Assembly (NCBI GenBank): GCA_026770585.1 | Contig: MU647176.1 | Coordinates: forward strand, 110,370 to 133,968 | Source of the DNA: Baffinella frigidus | Taxonomy: Eukaryota; Cryptophyceae; Cryptomonadales; Baffinellaceae | Direction of reading: 5' to 3' | DNA: 23,599 nt | Shown: positions 22,267-23,599 of the stretch, in pieces | How the letters are laid out: the number at the start of each line of letters is the position of its first letter | How positions within the stretch are numbered: the first letter of the stretch is position 1 | Notes under the pieces: model-generated | What the model was told of the DNA's origin: nothing | What the model saw: the letters and a program-made list of their open reading frames with translations, nothing else | Databases searched by the model: none | Program-made: the position numbers and the translations under genes

Positions 22267-22470
22267 TTGTCGAAATGGGCTCCGCGCGGATCAAATCGAG
22301 GTCAGGTCAGCATTATTTTCCCATTTTCTTGTCTTTTTGTGTCATCTTATGGGTGGGAGATGCTATTTTAAGATAAAAAACATGCCTAAGATAGCATAAA
22401 AGTCTATTTTTGGATTTTTTTCCTGATTTCCTGACCTGACCTCGATTCCGCGCGAAGCCCATTTCGACAA
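22267..22470. mobile_element. 204-bp TA-flanked foldback element, copy 3
   Basis: Same length and termini as 840-1043 and in the same orientation; TA at 22265-22266 and 22471-22472. Confidence 0.9.
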
Positions 22471-22643
22471 TAAGTGAACCGCACTACGTGGCTCACTCTC
22501 AGGGCATCTGCTGTCCTCTCACCCCCCCCTGCCCCCCTGTTGTGGGGCTGACCCCGAGGGCTCATAACCCTACTGGATTCTACCGCCACGACCCCCCCCC
22601 CCCCTGCGACAGTCCGGCGACCCTCCCCTGAACCGTGAAGCGC

Positions 22644-22748
22644 TATCCCTTACGTGGCCAGGGGGTCGAATTCGACCCCCAAGAGGTCCTAGACAGGTCC
22701 TAGGGCCCTACGGTAGGGTGTATGAGCCTATTGGCCACTTGAGGGGTA
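22644..22748. mobile_element. Foldback element, TATCCCTTAAGTG family, copy 3
   Basis: TATCCCTTACGTGGCCA ... TTGGCCACTTGAGGGGTA; CCTAGGGCCCTACGGTAGGG inside and a GGGGGTCGAATTCGACCCCC palindrome near the left end. Confidence 0.8.
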
Positions 22749-22984
22749 TTACCACAACGCGAAGTGGTGTGGAGCACACAGCGGGCTACGCGGGGGGAAA
22801 CGCTTCATAATCAAGGAATTTCCGGTTACCTTATCCGTAGGAACCCCCCCCATGTCCCTACGGATTGCCTACCATAGGGTCGTAGGTCTTATCGCTTAGG
22901 GGCTATTCAAAGGTGGGGACTACAGTGAGATTTAGGGGGGAGAACCCACCGCACATCATCTTTGCAAAATGCACGCTGGAGTTA
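22749..22984. other. No gene recognised
   Basis: CCTACGGATTGCCTACCATAGGG (22857-22877 region) resembles interiors of the CCTACGGTAGG elements. Nothing else. Confidence 0.5.
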
Positions 22985-23258
22985 TGGCGCTGTCTCAGTC
23001 TATCCACACGGTGGGCTAGGAAGGTTTCGTTGGGGTTGGAATCCAGGGTGTTACGTGACCAAATTGCACCAGAAAATCCATCAAGTTAATAGTCTCAAGG
23101 CAAGTTGACTTTTGATGAAAGGTTCGTAGTCCACCGTGTGGTCGGGCTCACCAATTTGGTGAGCCCGGGCTCCTTCCCGCTCCAAAGCTGACAAATTTGT
23201 GTCGCAGACCCAGCATGCCAACTTGAGAATAGTATGACAGTCAACCCGAGTGAGGCAG
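22985..23258. repeat. Dispersed repeat, pair member 2, with CCACACGGTGG inverted repeat
   Basis: CCACACGGTGG (22992-) pairs with CCACCGTGTGG (23131-). 23134-23258 matches 9419-9560, including the GGCTCACCAATTTGGTGAGCC palindrome region, and ends GAGGCAGAGCT. Confidence 0.7.
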
Positions 23259-23267
23259 AGCTGCCCT

Positions 23268-23446
23268 GATCTCATCCGGACGAATATTTTCCGAAAACAC
23301 GATTTCAAAAGTGTTTTCAACGAAAATTACTACACGATTTGCCTGTACTTTTTAAAATGGTCAGGTCCGTGTAGTAATTTTCGCTGCAAATCGGATCGGA
23401 GGTCCCCGAAATCGTATTTTCGGAAAATACTCGCCGCGATTAGATC
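23268..23446. mobile_element. Shell-and-core element, CATCCGGACGAATATTT shell, copy 3
   Basis: GATCTCATCCGGACGAATAT and ATACTCGCCGCGATTAGATC outside; core CAACGAAAATTACTACAC ... GTGTAGTAATTTTCGCTGC. Between shell and right core arm lies GGATCGGAGGTCCCCGAAATC, shared with 12704-12836. Confidence 0.88.
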
Positions 23447-23599
23447 GGGCAACTTCTCAATAAACCGGCCTTTGGAAACCAACTCGGTAAGTCCACTTCG
23501 GATTCCTGGTGGTGGGAGACAAAATCTAGTACACAAATGCAACTAAAATACAGTTACGGCGGGCCCGATTTCACTCAGGCAGAGCTAGACAGTCGTACA
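23447..23599. other. End of window; partial CTAGCTCTG-family end
   Basis: No gene seen. CACTCAGGCAGAGCTAG (23573-23589) is a right end of the family at 10754-10876; the rest may lie at 23450-23570. Confidence 0.5.

Overview
Eukaryotic nuclear DNA, most likely from an alga with a secondary (red-lineage) plastid. The evidence is one interpretable spliced gene whose product starts with an ER-type signal peptide ending in Ser|Phe-Gln-Pro, followed by a transit-like stretch and a twin-arginine thylakoid signal. That arrangement is typical of cryptophytes, haptophytes and photosynthetic stramenopiles; I favour a cryptophyte but cannot prove it. I see no rRNA, tRNA, CRISPR array, operon or bacterial gene. 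Most long open frames here run through repeats and are not genes.

Layout. (1) 1-2.7 kb: a 70-base G run, microsatellites, minisatellites and short foldback elements. (2) 2.7-11.9 kb: minus-strand exon-like segments. Nearly all encode Arg/Glu/Ala-rich coiled-coil-like peptides, begin right after AG, end right before GT, and most have lengths divisible by three (39, 54, 69, 75, 78 or 96 nt). Several are repeated: an ALETREALAVWADV-type exon in seven whole or partial copies, a VEREVSRRV-type exon in five, an ARRARD..RV..VLGAWRARC-type exon in two, and a VERLGG-type exon in two. They look like one highly repetitive coiled-coil gene or its debris. (3) 11.9-12.9 kb: the divergent intergenic region, with two foldback elements. 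(4) 12,892-17,409, plus strand: a four-exon gene for a 184-residue thylakoid-lumen protein with phase-consistent GT-AG introns. Introns 2 and 3 are packed with foldback elements, telomere-like arrays and partial copies of the gene's own exons 3 and 4. (5) 17.4-23.6 kb: foldback elements, telomere-like arrays, microsatellites and a copy of the C-terminal coding end.

Two patterns stand out. First, telomere-like heptamer arrays (TTTAGGG, TTTGGGG, TGTAGGG, TACAGGG) are G-rich on + from 2.3 to 11.5 kb and C-rich on + from 13.9 to 19.2 kb. The switch falls at the divergent promoter region, so introns of both genes would be transcribed as CCCUAAA-like RNA, and the arrays often sit directly against 3' splice sites. 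Second, at least twelve foldback elements share a ~70-bp palindromic core (GCAACGAAAATTACTACAC ... GTGTAGTAATTTTCGTTGC) set at the centre of several different, mutually unrelated outer inverted repeats, while one outer type also occurs with a different core: a modular shell-and-core family of non-autonomous elements. One insertion inside another is datable from a TA duplication. No transposase is encoded in the window.
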